Source: Verrucomicrobiota bacterium (GTDB lineage Bacteria > Verrucomicrobiota > Verrucomicrobiia > Chthoniobacterales > Terrimicrobiaceae). From it: 64,000 nt of DNA. Positions 46,979-55,244 of the stretch are shown piece after piece; positions within the stretch are counted from its first letter, which is position 1, and every line of letters begins with the position of its first letter. The DNA is taken from NCBI GenBank assembly GCA_017305195.1, contig JAFKMU010000048.1, positions 1 through 64,000 of the forward strand. The letters are read 5' to 3'. The translations under genes and the position numbers were made by a program. A model generated the notes under the pieces. The model made no database searches. It was given only the letters and a program-made list of their open reading frames with translations, and had not been told where the DNA came from.

Positions 46979-47599
46979 TTAGTTGAGGGATTTGAGGAAA
47001 TTCTTCAGGAGAGCCTGGCCGGATGCCTGGCTCTTCTCGGGGTGAAACTGGGTCGCGTGGATCGCGCCCGACGAGATGCTGGCGGCAAAGCGCCCGCCGT
47101 ATTCGCAATACGCGCTTACCGTCGAGGCGTCCTCCGGCATCGGGTAATACGAGTGAACGAAGTAGAAAAACGGATCAGCCTCCATCCCGGCAAAGAGCGG
47201 GCCTTTTGTGTCCTTGAGCTGATTCCAGCCCATGTGCGGGATCTTCCCGGCATCGGGGGTGAAACGCACGACCTTGCCGGGGAAAATGCCAAGGCCCTTC
47301 GTGCCGGGCGATTCCTCGCTCGTTTCAAAAAGCAGTTGGTAGCCCAGGCAGATGCCGAGATAGGGCCGACCGGCTTTGATCCACTCGGTGATGGCGTCCC
47401 ACATGCCGCTGGCCCTGAGATTCTTTGCGCAGTCGCCAAAGGCTCCCTGCCCCGGCACGACGATGGCGTCGCACGCCTCCAGCTGGGCCACGGTGGTCAC
47501 GAGGTCGGGACTGGAGCCGGCGGCTTCCAGCGACTTGGTCACGCTGCGGAGGTTGCCGCTGCCGTAGTCAATGACGCCGATCTTTTTCTGGGTCTCCAC
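46979..47599 (-). CDS. hisH: HisH, glutaminase subunit of IGP synthase
   Basis: 206 aa from a GTG at 47599, seven bases after hisB, placing KKIGVIDYGSGNLRSV at the N-terminus. The class I glutaminase triad is complete: Cys in LGICLGYQLLF near 85 and His and Glu in HATQFHPEKS near 187. It supplies ammonia to HisF, which is not in this window. Confidence 0.94.
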   Translation of the reverse strand: METQKKIGVIDYGSGNLRSVTKSLEAAGSSPDLVTTVAQLEACDAIVVPGQGAFGDCAKNLRASGMWDAITEWIKAGRPYLGICLGYQLLFETSEESPGTKGLGIFPGKVVRFTPDAGKIPHMGWNQLKDTKGPLFAGMEADPFFYFVHSYYPMPEDASTVSAYCEYGGRFAASISSGAIHATQFHPEKSQASGQALLKNFLKSLN

Positions 47600-47606
47600 G
47601 GATCGA

Positions 47607-48197
47607 CTATAGCACACCCTTCGTGCTCGGGATGCCCTGCACGCGGGGATCGATCTGTGTGGCCACATCCAGGGCGCGGGCGAGAGCCTTGAAGACTCCC
47701 TCTGCCATGTGGTGCGCGTCGCGTCCAGCCAGGATGTCGACGTGGAGATTCATGCCTCCTGTCACCGAGACGGCGCGAAGGAATTCCTCGACGAGCTGAA
47801 ACGAAAAATTGCCTCCGATGGCCTCGACGGCTTTCGGCGGATTATACGCAAGGTAGGGACGTCCGCTCAGGTCGATGACAGCCCGAACGAGCGCCTCGTC
47901 CATCGGGACGTACCAGAATCCGTAGCGGCGGATGCCCGCCTTGTCGCCGAGCGCCTTGGTGATCGCCTGGCCGAGCGTGATGCCCACGTCCTCGACCGTG
48001 TGGTGAAAGTCCACCTCGATGTCTCCCTTGGCGTCGACGTCCAGGTCGAACAGCCCGTGCCGGGCAAACAAGGTGAGCATGTGGTCAAAGAATGGCACAC
48101 CCGTGGCGACCTTGCTTTTGCCGGTGCCATCCAGATCGAGCCGCAGGCGGATGCTGGTTTCTCCTGTCGTGCGTTCGACTATTGCTTCGCGAGACAT
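47607..48197 (-). CDS. hisB: HisB, imidazoleglycerol-phosphate dehydratase
   Basis: 196 aa from the ATG at 48197, monofunctional length. [17 protein letters not shown] near 36, [11 protein letters not shown] near 65 and [19 protein letters not shown] near 159 are the duplicated metal-binding motifs. It catalyses the sixth step of histidine synthesis. No histidinol-phosphatase domain is fused. It follows the M14 gene by seven bases. Confidence 0.95.
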   Translation of the reverse strand: MSREAIVERTTGETSIRLRLDLDGTGKSKVATGVPFFDHMLTLFARHGLFDLDVDAKGDIEVDFHHTVEDVGITLGQAITKALGDKAGIRRYGFWYVPMDEALVRAVIDLSGRPYLAYNPPKAVEAIGGNFSFQLVEEFLRAVSVTGGMNLHVDILAGRDAHHMAEGVFKALARALDVATQIDPRVQGIPSTKGVL

Positions 48198-48204
48198 CCG
48201 GCCA

Positions 48205-48996
48205 TCATGCCTCCACCGGGCGGTTAGGCAAAGAAAACTCTTTTTGAACCAGCTTGACCGCCCGACCGACCAGAGCGACCTGCGCCTCGATGCGGTCGTC
48301 GAGGTGAAATTCCGACGGCGTCTCCACCGTGAAAACCCTCGCAACGTTCTGGAAACAAAGGACAAATGCCTCCGGCCACTCCGGCATCATGTCGGGAGTC
48401 ACCTTGCGGCGCACCACGCCGTGGCGTGCCGAACGGCCTTCGATTTTGCTGCGAGGGTCCGGGCCGATGTGCTTCGACGCCGCCTTGAGCAAATCCTCCG
48501 CCCAATACGGCTTTTTCCCCGTCACCTCGTAAATATAGACGCCCTGCCCGTCGTAGTCCTCGTGCAGCATGAGCGCGAGGTCAAAGGCATGGTCGGAAAA
48601 CAACGCCATCTGCTGCGCGATCTGCGGGACCTTGCTGCTGTGGTAGGAACGGTTGAGGTCGCGCCCCTCGGAATCGTAGCGGGAATTTGCGATCAGCCCC
48701 CAGGGATTCAGGCACGGGAAGATGAGGAAATTCAGCTTCCCAACCAGCTCCGGGTTGCGCTCCGCCCAGGCCAGCAGACCCTCCGTAGCCGCCGCCTCAT
48801 CGCCATGGATGCCCGCCGAGATATAGATCGATGGCACGTCATTGCGAATCTTCCGCGAGCGGAGGAAATACAGGTCGTTTCCCCCGGCCTCGGCAAATTG
48901 CCGCATGATCAACCCGGAAGCCCGGGCCACAGTGCGCCAACGACGCACGAGATACCCATAGTCGTGCGACCGGGTATGCCTGAGACGCGCCGGCAT
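48205..48996 (-). CDS. M14-family zinc carboxypeptidase-like amidohydrolase
   Basis: 263 aa from the ATG at 48996. The zinc ligands are H and E in [14 protein letters not shown] near 55 and H in LMLHEDYDG near 140. [20 protein letters not shown] near 95 supplies the substrate-binding NR, and the ET in FTVETPSEF fits the catalytic Glu. Members cleave C-terminal residues or N-acyl amino acids (desuccinylase/aspartoacylase-like). It is co-transcribed with an AguB-type amidase and the his genes; substrate unknown. Confidence 0.82.
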   Translation of the reverse strand: MPARLRHTRSHDYGYLVRRWRTVARASGLIMRQFAEAGGNDLYFLRSRKIRNDVPSIYISAGIHGDEAAATEGLLAWAERNPELVGKLNFLIFPCLNPWGLIANSRYDSEGRDLNRSYHSSKVPQIAQQMALFSDHAFDLALMLHEDYDGQGVYIYEVTGKKPYWAEDLLKAASKHIGPDPRSKIEGRSARHGVVRRKVTPDMMPEWPEAFVLCFQNVARVFTVETPSEFHLDDRIEAQVALVGRAVKLVQKEFSLPNRPVEA

Positions 48997-49000
48997 CGGA

Positions 49001-49885
49001 TCAGTCGATGAACCGCTTCGTGATATCGCCGTAGGCGTCGATGCGGCGATCGCGCAGGAACGGCCAGTGCGTGCGCTGGGTGTCGACGACGTCGAGATCG
49101 ACCTCGGCCACGATGACCTCCTCCTGATCGATGGACGCCTTTTTGATGATCTGGCCCGATGGATCGGCAATGAAGCTCTGACCCCAGAACTCGATGCCAT
49201 CCCCGCCATCCGGGGCCTCATGGCCGACGCGGTTCGGAGCGGCGACGTAGCAGCCATTGGCCACGGCATGGCCGCGCTGCACGGTTTCCCAGGAGGAATG
49301 CTGGCGCACGCCGTACTTTTCCTTCTCGGTGGGATGCCAGCCGATGGCGGTGGGATAAAAGAGGATCTGCGCCCCGCGCAAAGCCGTCAGGCGCGCCGCC
49401 TCGGGATACCATTGGTCCCAGCACACCAGCACACCGATGCGGCCAAATTTCGTCTGCCAGGCGTTGAACCCGAGGTCGCCGGGAGTGAAGTAGAACTTCT
49501 CGTAGAAAAGCGGGTCGTCCGGGATGTGCATCTTGCGATATTTGCCGAGGAAAGAGCCGTCCGCATCGATGATGGCCGCCGTGTTGTGGTAGAGGCCGGG
49601 AGCGCGCTTTTCGAAAAGCGAGGCCACGATCACCACGCCAAGCTCCTTGGCCAGATCTTGGAAAATCTGCGTCGTCGGGCCGGGAATCTCCTCGGCGAGA
49701 TCAAAATACTTGTGATCCTCGATCTGGCAGAAATAGACGGAGCGAAAAAGCTCCTGGAGACAAATGATCTGGGCGCCCTGTCTGGCCGCCTCCCGCACCC
49801 CGCGAATGGCGGCAGCGACGTTCTCATCCGGGTTCAGCGTACAGCGATGCTGAACGAGTCCGATATTCACCTTCTGTTGCGACAT
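49001..49885 (-). CDS. aguB: N-carbamoylputrescine amidase-like nitrilase family hydrolase
   Basis: 294 aa from the ATG at 49885. The nitrilase triad is visible: Glu in [10 protein letters not shown] near 46, Lys in YRKMHIPDD near 119, Cys in [14 protein letters not shown] near 157. [18 protein letters not shown] near 209-226 and overall length match AguB, which converts N-carbamoylputrescine to putrescine, CO2 and ammonia. No agmatine deiminase gene is beside it. It ends four bases before the M14 gene. Confidence 0.85.
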   Translation of the reverse strand: MSQQKVNIGLVQHRCTLNPDENVAAAIRGVREAARQGAQIICLQELFRSVYFCQIEDHKYFDLAEEIPGPTTQIFQDLAKELGVVIVASLFEKRAPGLYHNTAAIIDADGSFLGKYRKMHIPDDPLFYEKFYFTPGDLGFNAWQTKFGRIGVLVCWDQWYPEAARLTALRGAQILFYPTAIGWHPTEKEKYGVRQHSSWETVQRGHAVANGCYVAAPNRVGHEAPDGGDGIEFWGQSFIADPSGQIIKKASIDQEEVIVAEVDLDVVDTQRTHWPFLRDRRIDAYGDITKRFID

Positions 49886-49911
49886 TCGCCAAAAGTGGCA
49901 CAATTCCCGGA

Positions 49912-50481
49912 ATGAAAAAGCTGCTTTTCGCCCTTTTTGCCGTGACAATTCTGTCACCGTTCGCCACGAACGCCTCCGCTATGTCCGATATCCGTATCAT
50001 CGTCAAAACGAACAAGGGTGACATCGAAGGCACTCTCTTTGCCTCAAAAGCCCCCATCACCGTCGCCAATTTCCTCAACCTCGCCAAGCGGGGTTACTAC
50101 AATGGCCTCACCTTTCACCGCGTGATCCCCGATTTCATGATCCAGGGCGGCGACCCGTCGGGCACCGGTGCAGGCGGCCCGGGGTACACCTTCGAGGATG
50201 AAGTCAAAACCGGCCTCAAGCACGACAAGCCCGGCATCTTCTCGATGGCCAACCGCGGCCCGGCCACCAATGGCAGCCAGTTCTTCATCACCCACGTCCC
50301 GACTCCGTGGCTCGACGGCAAGCACACCGTCTTTGGCGAAGTGACCAAGGGCCAGGACATCGTCAACGCCATCAAACAGGGCGACAAGATCGAGAGCATC
50401 GTCGTTCTCGACCCGACGGACGAGCTCTTCCAGAGCCAGGCCGACAAGATCACCGCGTGGAACAAGGTCCTCGACCGCTAG
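49912..50481 (+). CDS. exported cyclophilin-type peptidyl-prolyl isomerase
   Basis: 189 aa. A signal peptide ([20 protein letters not shown] then ASA) leads into a cyclophilin domain with [20 protein letters not shown] near 72-91, [18 protein letters not shown] near 120-137 and [15 protein letters not shown] near 143-157; the active-site Arg, Phe and Gln are intact. It assists folding in the periplasm. It is divergent from aguB, with 26 bp between start codons. Confidence 0.93.
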   Translation: MKKLLFALFAVTILSPFATNASAMSDIRIIVKTNKGDIEGTLFASKAPITVANFLNLAKRGYYNGLTFHRVIPDFMIQGGDPSGTGAGGPGYTFEDEVKTGLKHDKPGIFSMANRGPATNGSQFFITHVPTPWLDGKHTVFGEVTKGQDIVNAIKQGDKIESIVVLDPTDELFQSQADKITAWNKVLDR

Positions 50482-50589
50482 TTCTCTCGCGCGTTTTTTG
50501 AAGGAATCGCGCTTCAGGACCTCCTGCCGGAAAAGTTCAACAAGCCTGATCTTGCATCATTGGCTTCCGCCGATGACTCTCGGGCTTCC

Positions 50590-51969
50590 ATGAACACCGA
50601 CTTGCGGGAAAGCCTGCAGCGCGAATTTCCTCACTTGGAATTCCTTCACGAGAAGGAAGACCTCATTCCCTACAGCTTTGACGGCACCGCCGCCCACTAC
50701 TCCCAGGCGGAGCTGGTCGTTTTTCCGAAGACCACCGAAGACGTCTCCCGTCTCGTCCGGTTTGCCTCGGATCGAGGCGTCCCCATTGTCACTCGCGGCT
50801 CGGGCAGCGGCCTGAGCGGCGGAAGTCTCCCCATTCCGGGCGGCCTCATCGTTTGCCTGAGCAAGATGGACCGTATCCTCGAGGTGGATACCAAGAACCT
50901 CTGTCTGCGAGCCGAGGCCGGAGCCATCACCGCCCAGATCGCCCAGGCCGCCGATGCGGCAGGTCTTTTCTATCCTCCCGACCCCGGCTCGATGCGCATC
51001 TCCACCATCGGAGGCAACGTGGCCGAGAACAGCGGCGGATTGCGCGGGCTGAAATACGGCGTCACGCGTGATTACGTGATGGGCCTGGAGGTCGTACTGG
51101 CTTCGGGTGAGGTCCTCTTCACCGGCAGCAAGTGCGTCAAGGACGTCGCCGGGTACAGCCTGCGCGACCTTTTCATCGGTTCCGAGGGCACTCTCGGGAT
51201 CGTCACCCAGGTCGTCCTGAAGCTCATTCCCAAGCCGCAGGCCCGGAAAACCCTCCTTGCCATCTACGACAAGATGGAAGACGCCGCCGAAACCGTCTCC
51301 GCCATCATCGCGGCCAAGATCATTCCCTGCACGCTGGAGTTTCTCGATGCCATGACCATCAACAGCGTCGAGGATTACGCCAAGGTCGGCCTCCCTCGCG
51401 ATGCCGACGCCATTCTCCTCATCGAGACGGATGGCCCCGCCGGCGCTGTCGAGGACGAAGCTCAAAAGATGGCCGACCTCGCCCGGCAGCATCATGCCCG
51501 CGAGGTCAAGATCGCCCAGACCGCCGAAGAATCCTTCAAACTGGCGGAGGCCCGCCGCGCCGCTTTCTCCGCCCTCGCCCGGGTGGCTCCCACGACCATC
51601 CTCGAGGATGCCACCGTGCCGCGCAGCGAACTCGCCAAGACAGTGAAATTCATTCAGGAAACCGCCGATCGCTACGGCCTCAAGGTCGGCACTTTTGGAC
51701 ACATGGGCGATGGCAACCTGCATCCCACCTTTCTCACCAATGAGAAAAACGAGGAGGAAATGCACCGTGTGGAATGCGCGATGAAGGATATTTTCGACTT
51801 TGCCGTGGGCCTCGGAGGCACGATCACCGGGGAACACGGTGTCGGCGTGGCGAAAAAGCCCTTCCTCGCCAAGGCGCTCGGCGATCTCAACATCTCCGTC
51901 ATGCGGCAGGTGAAGAAGTCTTTCGATCCGAAGGGCATCCTGAATCCGGGAAAGATCTTCGATCTCTAG
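50590..51969 (+). CDS. glcD: FAD-linked glycolate/D-lactate oxidase subunit
   Basis: 459 aa from the ATG at 50590. A PCMH-type FAD domain with PKTTEDVSRLVRFASDRGVP, TRGSGSGLSGGSLP and DPGSMRISTIGGNVAENSGG, followed by the FAD-linked oxidase C-terminal domain (HMGDGNLHPTF, TGEHGVGVAKK). It oxidises glycolate or another 2-hydroxyacid. Three bases before a GlcF-like iron-sulfur gene. No GlcE gene is adjacent. Confidence 0.92.
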   Translation: MNTDLRESLQREFPHLEFLHEKEDLIPYSFDGTAAHYSQAELVVFPKTTEDVSRLVRFASDRGVPIVTRGSGSGLSGGSLPIPGGLIVCLSKMDRILEVDTKNLCLRAEAGAITAQIAQAADAAGLFYPPDPGSMRISTIGGNVAENSGGLRGLKYGVTRDYVMGLEVVLASGEVLFTGSKCVKDVAGYSLRDLFIGSEGTLGIVTQVVLKLIPKPQARKTLLAIYDKMEDAAETVSAIIAAKIIPCTLEFLDAMTINSVEDYAKVGLPRDADAILLIETDGPAGAVEDEAQKMADLARQHHAREVKIAQTAEESFKLAEARRAAFSALARVAPTTILEDATVPRSELAKTVKFIQETADRYGLKVGTFGHMGDGNLHPTFLTNEKNEEEMHRVECAMKDIFDFAVGLGGTITGEHGVGVAKKPFLAKALGDLNISVMRQVKKSFDPKGILNPGKIFDL

Positions 51970-51972
51970 GCC

Positions 51973-53262
51973 ATGTCGGATTCGCTTCGCTCTCTCAACT
52001 ACCTCGACCTGCAGCAGTGCATGCACTGCGGCATGTGCCTGCCAACCTGCCCGACCTACACCGAGACGCAAAATGAACGCAACGGCCCACGCGGCCGCAT
52101 CTCGCTCATGCGCGCCATCGCGGACGGGCGGCTCGATGTGACGAAGACCTTCGGCGAGGAAATGTATTATTGCCTCGGCTGTCTCGCCTGCGAAACCGCC
52201 TGCCCGGCAGGAGTGCAGTACGGTCATCTTTTCGAGACGGCCCGGGCGGAAATCGAGCACTCAGCCGTACTCGACAATCCGAAACGCAATGCCATTCGAT
52301 CCACGCTGCTGAAAGGCCTCTTCACCCGCCCCCGCCTGCTTCGCTTCGTGGGGCGCCTCTTGTGGCTCTATCGGGCCACCGGCGCGCAAGCCGTCTTCCG
52401 CGGGCTCAAGCTGAACCGCCTCCTGCCGGAAAAGCTCCGCGGATTGGAAGCGCAAACGCCAGTCGCCCAGGCGAAGTTTTCCCACGAGCTGATCCCGCCC
52501 GTGATGGGCCACGGCCGCAAGGTCGCGCTCCTCACCGGCTGCGTGCAGGACATCGTGCTGGCCGACGTGAATCGCGACACCGCCGAGGTCCTGGCGGCCA
52601 ACGGTTGCGAGGTCCACACCCCGCCGGTGCAGCCGTGCTGCGGTTCCCTCCATGCCCACAATGGCGAACCCGACACCGCCCGGCTCCTCGCCCGACGAAT
52701 GCTCGACCTGATCAATCCCGCCGACTACGACGCCATCATCACCAACGCGGCGGGCTGCGGTTCACACCTCAAGACCTACGACCGCTTGCTGGCCAACGAC
52801 CCGGCTTATCGCGAGCGAGCCGAGGCCTGGTCCGCCAAGCTCAAGGATGTCCACGAGTGGCTCGACCTCATCGGCTTGCGCAAGCCGCAGTCGCCGGAGA
52901 CTCCCTGCAAAGTGACCTACCACGAGGCCTGCCATCTCTGCCACGGCCAAAAGATCACCAAGCAACCCCGCAATGTGCTCAAGTCCATCCCAGGCCTGGA
53001 GCTGGCGGAACTCGGCGAATCGACATGGTGCTGCGGCAGCGCGGGCATCTACAACATCACCCAGCCCGAGATGTCGGCCAAGCTCCTGAAGCGCAAGATC
53101 GGTCACATCGAGAAAACCGGAGCAGACGTCGTGGCCGCAGCCAATCCTGGCTGTCATCTCCAGATCGCCAACGGGCTGCGGGATGCTGGCAACGACGCAA
53201 CAGTTGCACACCCTATGTCACTTCTGGCTCGCGCTTATCGGGCGGAGCGTGGGCAAGGCTAA
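51973..53262 (+). CDS. glcF: iron-sulfur subunit of glycolate oxidase
   Basis: 429 aa. Two 4Fe-4S motifs near the N-terminus, CMHCGMCLPTCPTY and CLGCLACETACPAGV, and two cysteine-rich CCG domains (PCCGSLHAHNGE near 219 and STWCCGSAGIYN near 353). It passes electrons from GlcD to the quinone pool at the membrane. It ends with a 73-bp gap holding short inverted repeats before the next frame. Confidence 0.92.
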   Translation: MSDSLRSLNYLDLQQCMHCGMCLPTCPTYTETQNERNGPRGRISLMRAIADGRLDVTKTFGEEMYYCLGCLACETACPAGVQYGHLFETARAEIEHSAVLDNPKRNAIRSTLLKGLFTRPRLLRFVGRLLWLYRATGAQAVFRGLKLNRLLPEKLRGLEAQTPVAQAKFSHELIPPVMGHGRKVALLTGCVQDIVLADVNRDTAEVLAANGCEVHTPPVQPCCGSLHAHNGEPDTARLLARRMLDLINPADYDAIITNAAGCGSHLKTYDRLLANDPAYRERAEAWSAKLKDVHEWLDLIGLRKPQSPETPCKVTYHEACHLCHGQKITKQPRNVLKSIPGLELAELGESTWCCGSAGIYNITQPEMSAKLLKRKIGHIEKTGADVVAAANPGCHLQIANGLRDAGNDATVAHPMSLLARAYRAERGQG

Positions 53263-53335
53263 AAGAGCATCTCCCTCACCCTATCGGGCGCTCAGGGGAA
53301 CGCCCTATTGAGGCTCATTAGCCGAAGGAATATGA

Positions 53336-53560
53336 ATGAAAGAGCTGCTCTCGACCTCTCCCATCAACCCTATGAAGACCGCCTCGAAAATCGCCCGGAA
53401 ATCCCCGGATGAGAGCCCGGCAAGCAATCGCCGCCGCCTTGAGAAGAAGCTCAAGGAACTTTTGAGCAGCAATTCGTCGTCCTCCTCCTCTTTCCGCGTC
53501 ATCCAGTCTCTCGAACCCCACAAATACCCCCCGCTTCCTTATCGCCGGATCATTGAATAA
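53336..53560 (+). CDS. small basic serine-rich hypothetical protein
   Basis: 74 aa. AAGGAA six bases upstream of the ATG at 53336 is a good ribosome binding site. The protein is basic with a run of serines (SSNSSSSSS near 44-52) and a Pro/Tyr-rich end, PHKYPPLPYRR. No family is recognised. It fills the gap between glcF and the GT-C gene on the same strand. A competing ATG at 53332 in another frame gives only 26 aa. Confidence 0.4.
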   Translation: MKELLSTSPINPMKTASKIARKSPDESPASNRRRLEKKLKELLSSNSSSSSSFRVIQSLEPHKYPPLPYRRIIE

Positions 53561-53630
53561 CGGCGAATCGCACAGACTGTTCTTCCAATACTTCTAGCGA
53601 AGGGGTACGGGACCTGCTACAGGGCTGCGC

Positions 53631-55244
53631 ATGTCCAAGGGAGTAAAGGGGATTTTGATCGCCGTCATGATCGTGGCGGCGCTGGCCATAGGCATCGTCG
53701 CGCGCATCGCGACCTGGGATCGCACCGATAGCATACGATTCTCCCGGGATTTCCAGAATGGCTACTTCTGGGGCAGCCAAGTGATGAAGGACGCCCGGCT
53801 CATCGGCCCCGGTTCGGAAGATGCCCCGCAGGGATTCGGCAGGTGGGTCCGATTCTTCGACTCCTACGTCGACATCTATGATCGCGTCTACAACGAGGCA
53901 GCCGACCGCGACAACGACTACTGGCTGGACTATCCCCCACTGCGGCTCCTGATCATGGCGGTCTGGACCAAGAGCATCCGGGAGCACAACCCCGCCCTGG
54001 AGAAACCAACCTCTCCCGATGTCGCTCCGCTTCTGGTCTTCAATGGCGTGATGGAAATCCTTTCCGCCGTGGCAATGTTTTACCTCGTCCGCCTCTGGAT
54101 CACCCGCATCCGCGCCCAGCGTCCGGCCGAGCAATGGAAAATCCCGGCTGAGACCATTGCCTTCGGCGCGGCCCTGCTGGTGTGGTTCAATCCCGCCTGC
54201 CTGCTGAACTCCCATGGCTGGCCGCAATGGGACATCTGGATCGTCCCGTTCTTCATCTTTGCCGCACTATCCGCGTCATGCTCGCGGTGGTTGCTTTGCG
54301 GCTTGCTCCTCGGCGCCGCCGCATTCCTGAAGGGGCAGATCCTCATCGTCAGCGCGTTCTTTCCGCTCTGGGCGTTTTTCTCGGAGGGCCGCATGGCCGG
54401 GTTGCGCGTGCTGGCCGGATGGGTCGGCGCTTTTGTCGGGGTGGCCAGCCCGTGGCTCCTGAAAGGTTTTGGGCCCTATGTCTGGATCGTCGTCGACGCC
54501 CTCCTCCTGGCCCCGATCATCTGGCTCACCTGGAAGGGCCGGATCGCCCAGGCCACGTGGGCGCTCGTCGCCGCCATCGGCGTGCTCGTCTTTATCGGCT
54601 GGAATTTCCGCGGCTCCTTTACCTGGCTGGAGATCGGGTTTCACTACGGCTCCAATCGCTATGCGGAGATGTTCAGCGGGGCGGTCTACAATGTGCCCGC
54701 CGCCCTCGCCCACCTCGGCTGGAACCTCAAGGACCCTGTCTACACCATCCATCTCTCGGGCGATCACTCCATCGCGCTGCCGAGCATCCGCATCCTGCTG
54801 ATGATGGTGTATCTGGCACTGCTGCTGATCGCAGCCTACTCGGTTTCCTTTCACGCCCGCAGGCATCGCTCCGAGGTGCTGCTGGCCATGGCCTGCCCGT
54901 GGATCCTGATGTTTGCCCTGCTGGGCCAGATGCACGAACGCTATCTGCTCTGGGGCGCGATCATGAGCGCCGCGGCGGCGATCCTGCGCCCCTCGCTCTT
55001 CCTGCTCTATCTCACCCTTTCCTTCGGCACCTGCGCGATGATCCTCACTGTCATGCTGAAGCAGGCCCATGAGGAAATCCTGCCTCCGAGCATGGCTTTC
55101 CTCGATCAATATGCGGCTCTGGCCAATGTCGCCTTCTCCGCCATCATGGCAGGCGCCTTCCTTTACGTGGCATGGGCTCCCTTTCGGCACGCCATGGCGG
55201 AAGGGCTGAAGCGCCTGAAAGGCTGGGGAGATATCGAAGCCTAG
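53631..55244 (+). CDS. GT-C-type membrane glycosyltransferase (GT87/DUF2029-like)
   Basis: 537 aa with about 11 membrane helices. A first-loop region carries DNDYWLDYPPLRLLI near 98-112; acidic residues before YPPL are typical of polyprenyl-phosphate-sugar dependent mannosyltransferases (GT87/GT39 group). MHERYLLWGAIMS near 438 is another recurrent GT-C motif. It probably adds a sugar to a lipid or glycan in the periplasmic leaflet; acceptor unknown. Confidence 0.75.
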   Translation: MSKGVKGILIAVMIVAALAIGIVARIATWDRTDSIRFSRDFQNGYFWGSQVMKDARLIGPGSEDAPQGFGRWVRFFDSYVDIYDRVYNEAADRDNDYWLDYPPLRLLIMAVWTKSIREHNPALEKPTSPDVAPLLVFNGVMEILSAVAMFYLVRLWITRIRAQRPAEQWKIPAETIAFGAALLVWFNPACLLNSHGWPQWDIWIVPFFIFAALSASCSRWLLCGLLLGAAAFLKGQILIVSAFFPLWAFFSEGRMAGLRVLAGWVGAFVGVASPWLLKGFGPYVWIVVDALLLAPIIWLTWKGRIAQATWALVAAIGVLVFIGWNFRGSFTWLEIGFHYGSNRYAEMFSGAVYNVPAALAHLGWNLKDPVYTIHLSGDHSIALPSIRILLMMVYLALLLIAAYSVSFHARRHRSEVLLAMACPWILMFALLGQMHERYLLWGAIMSAAAAILRPSLFLLYLTLSFGTCAMILTVMLKQAHEEILPPSMAFLDQYAALANVAFSAIMAGAFLYVAWAPFRHAMAEGLKRLKGWGDIEA

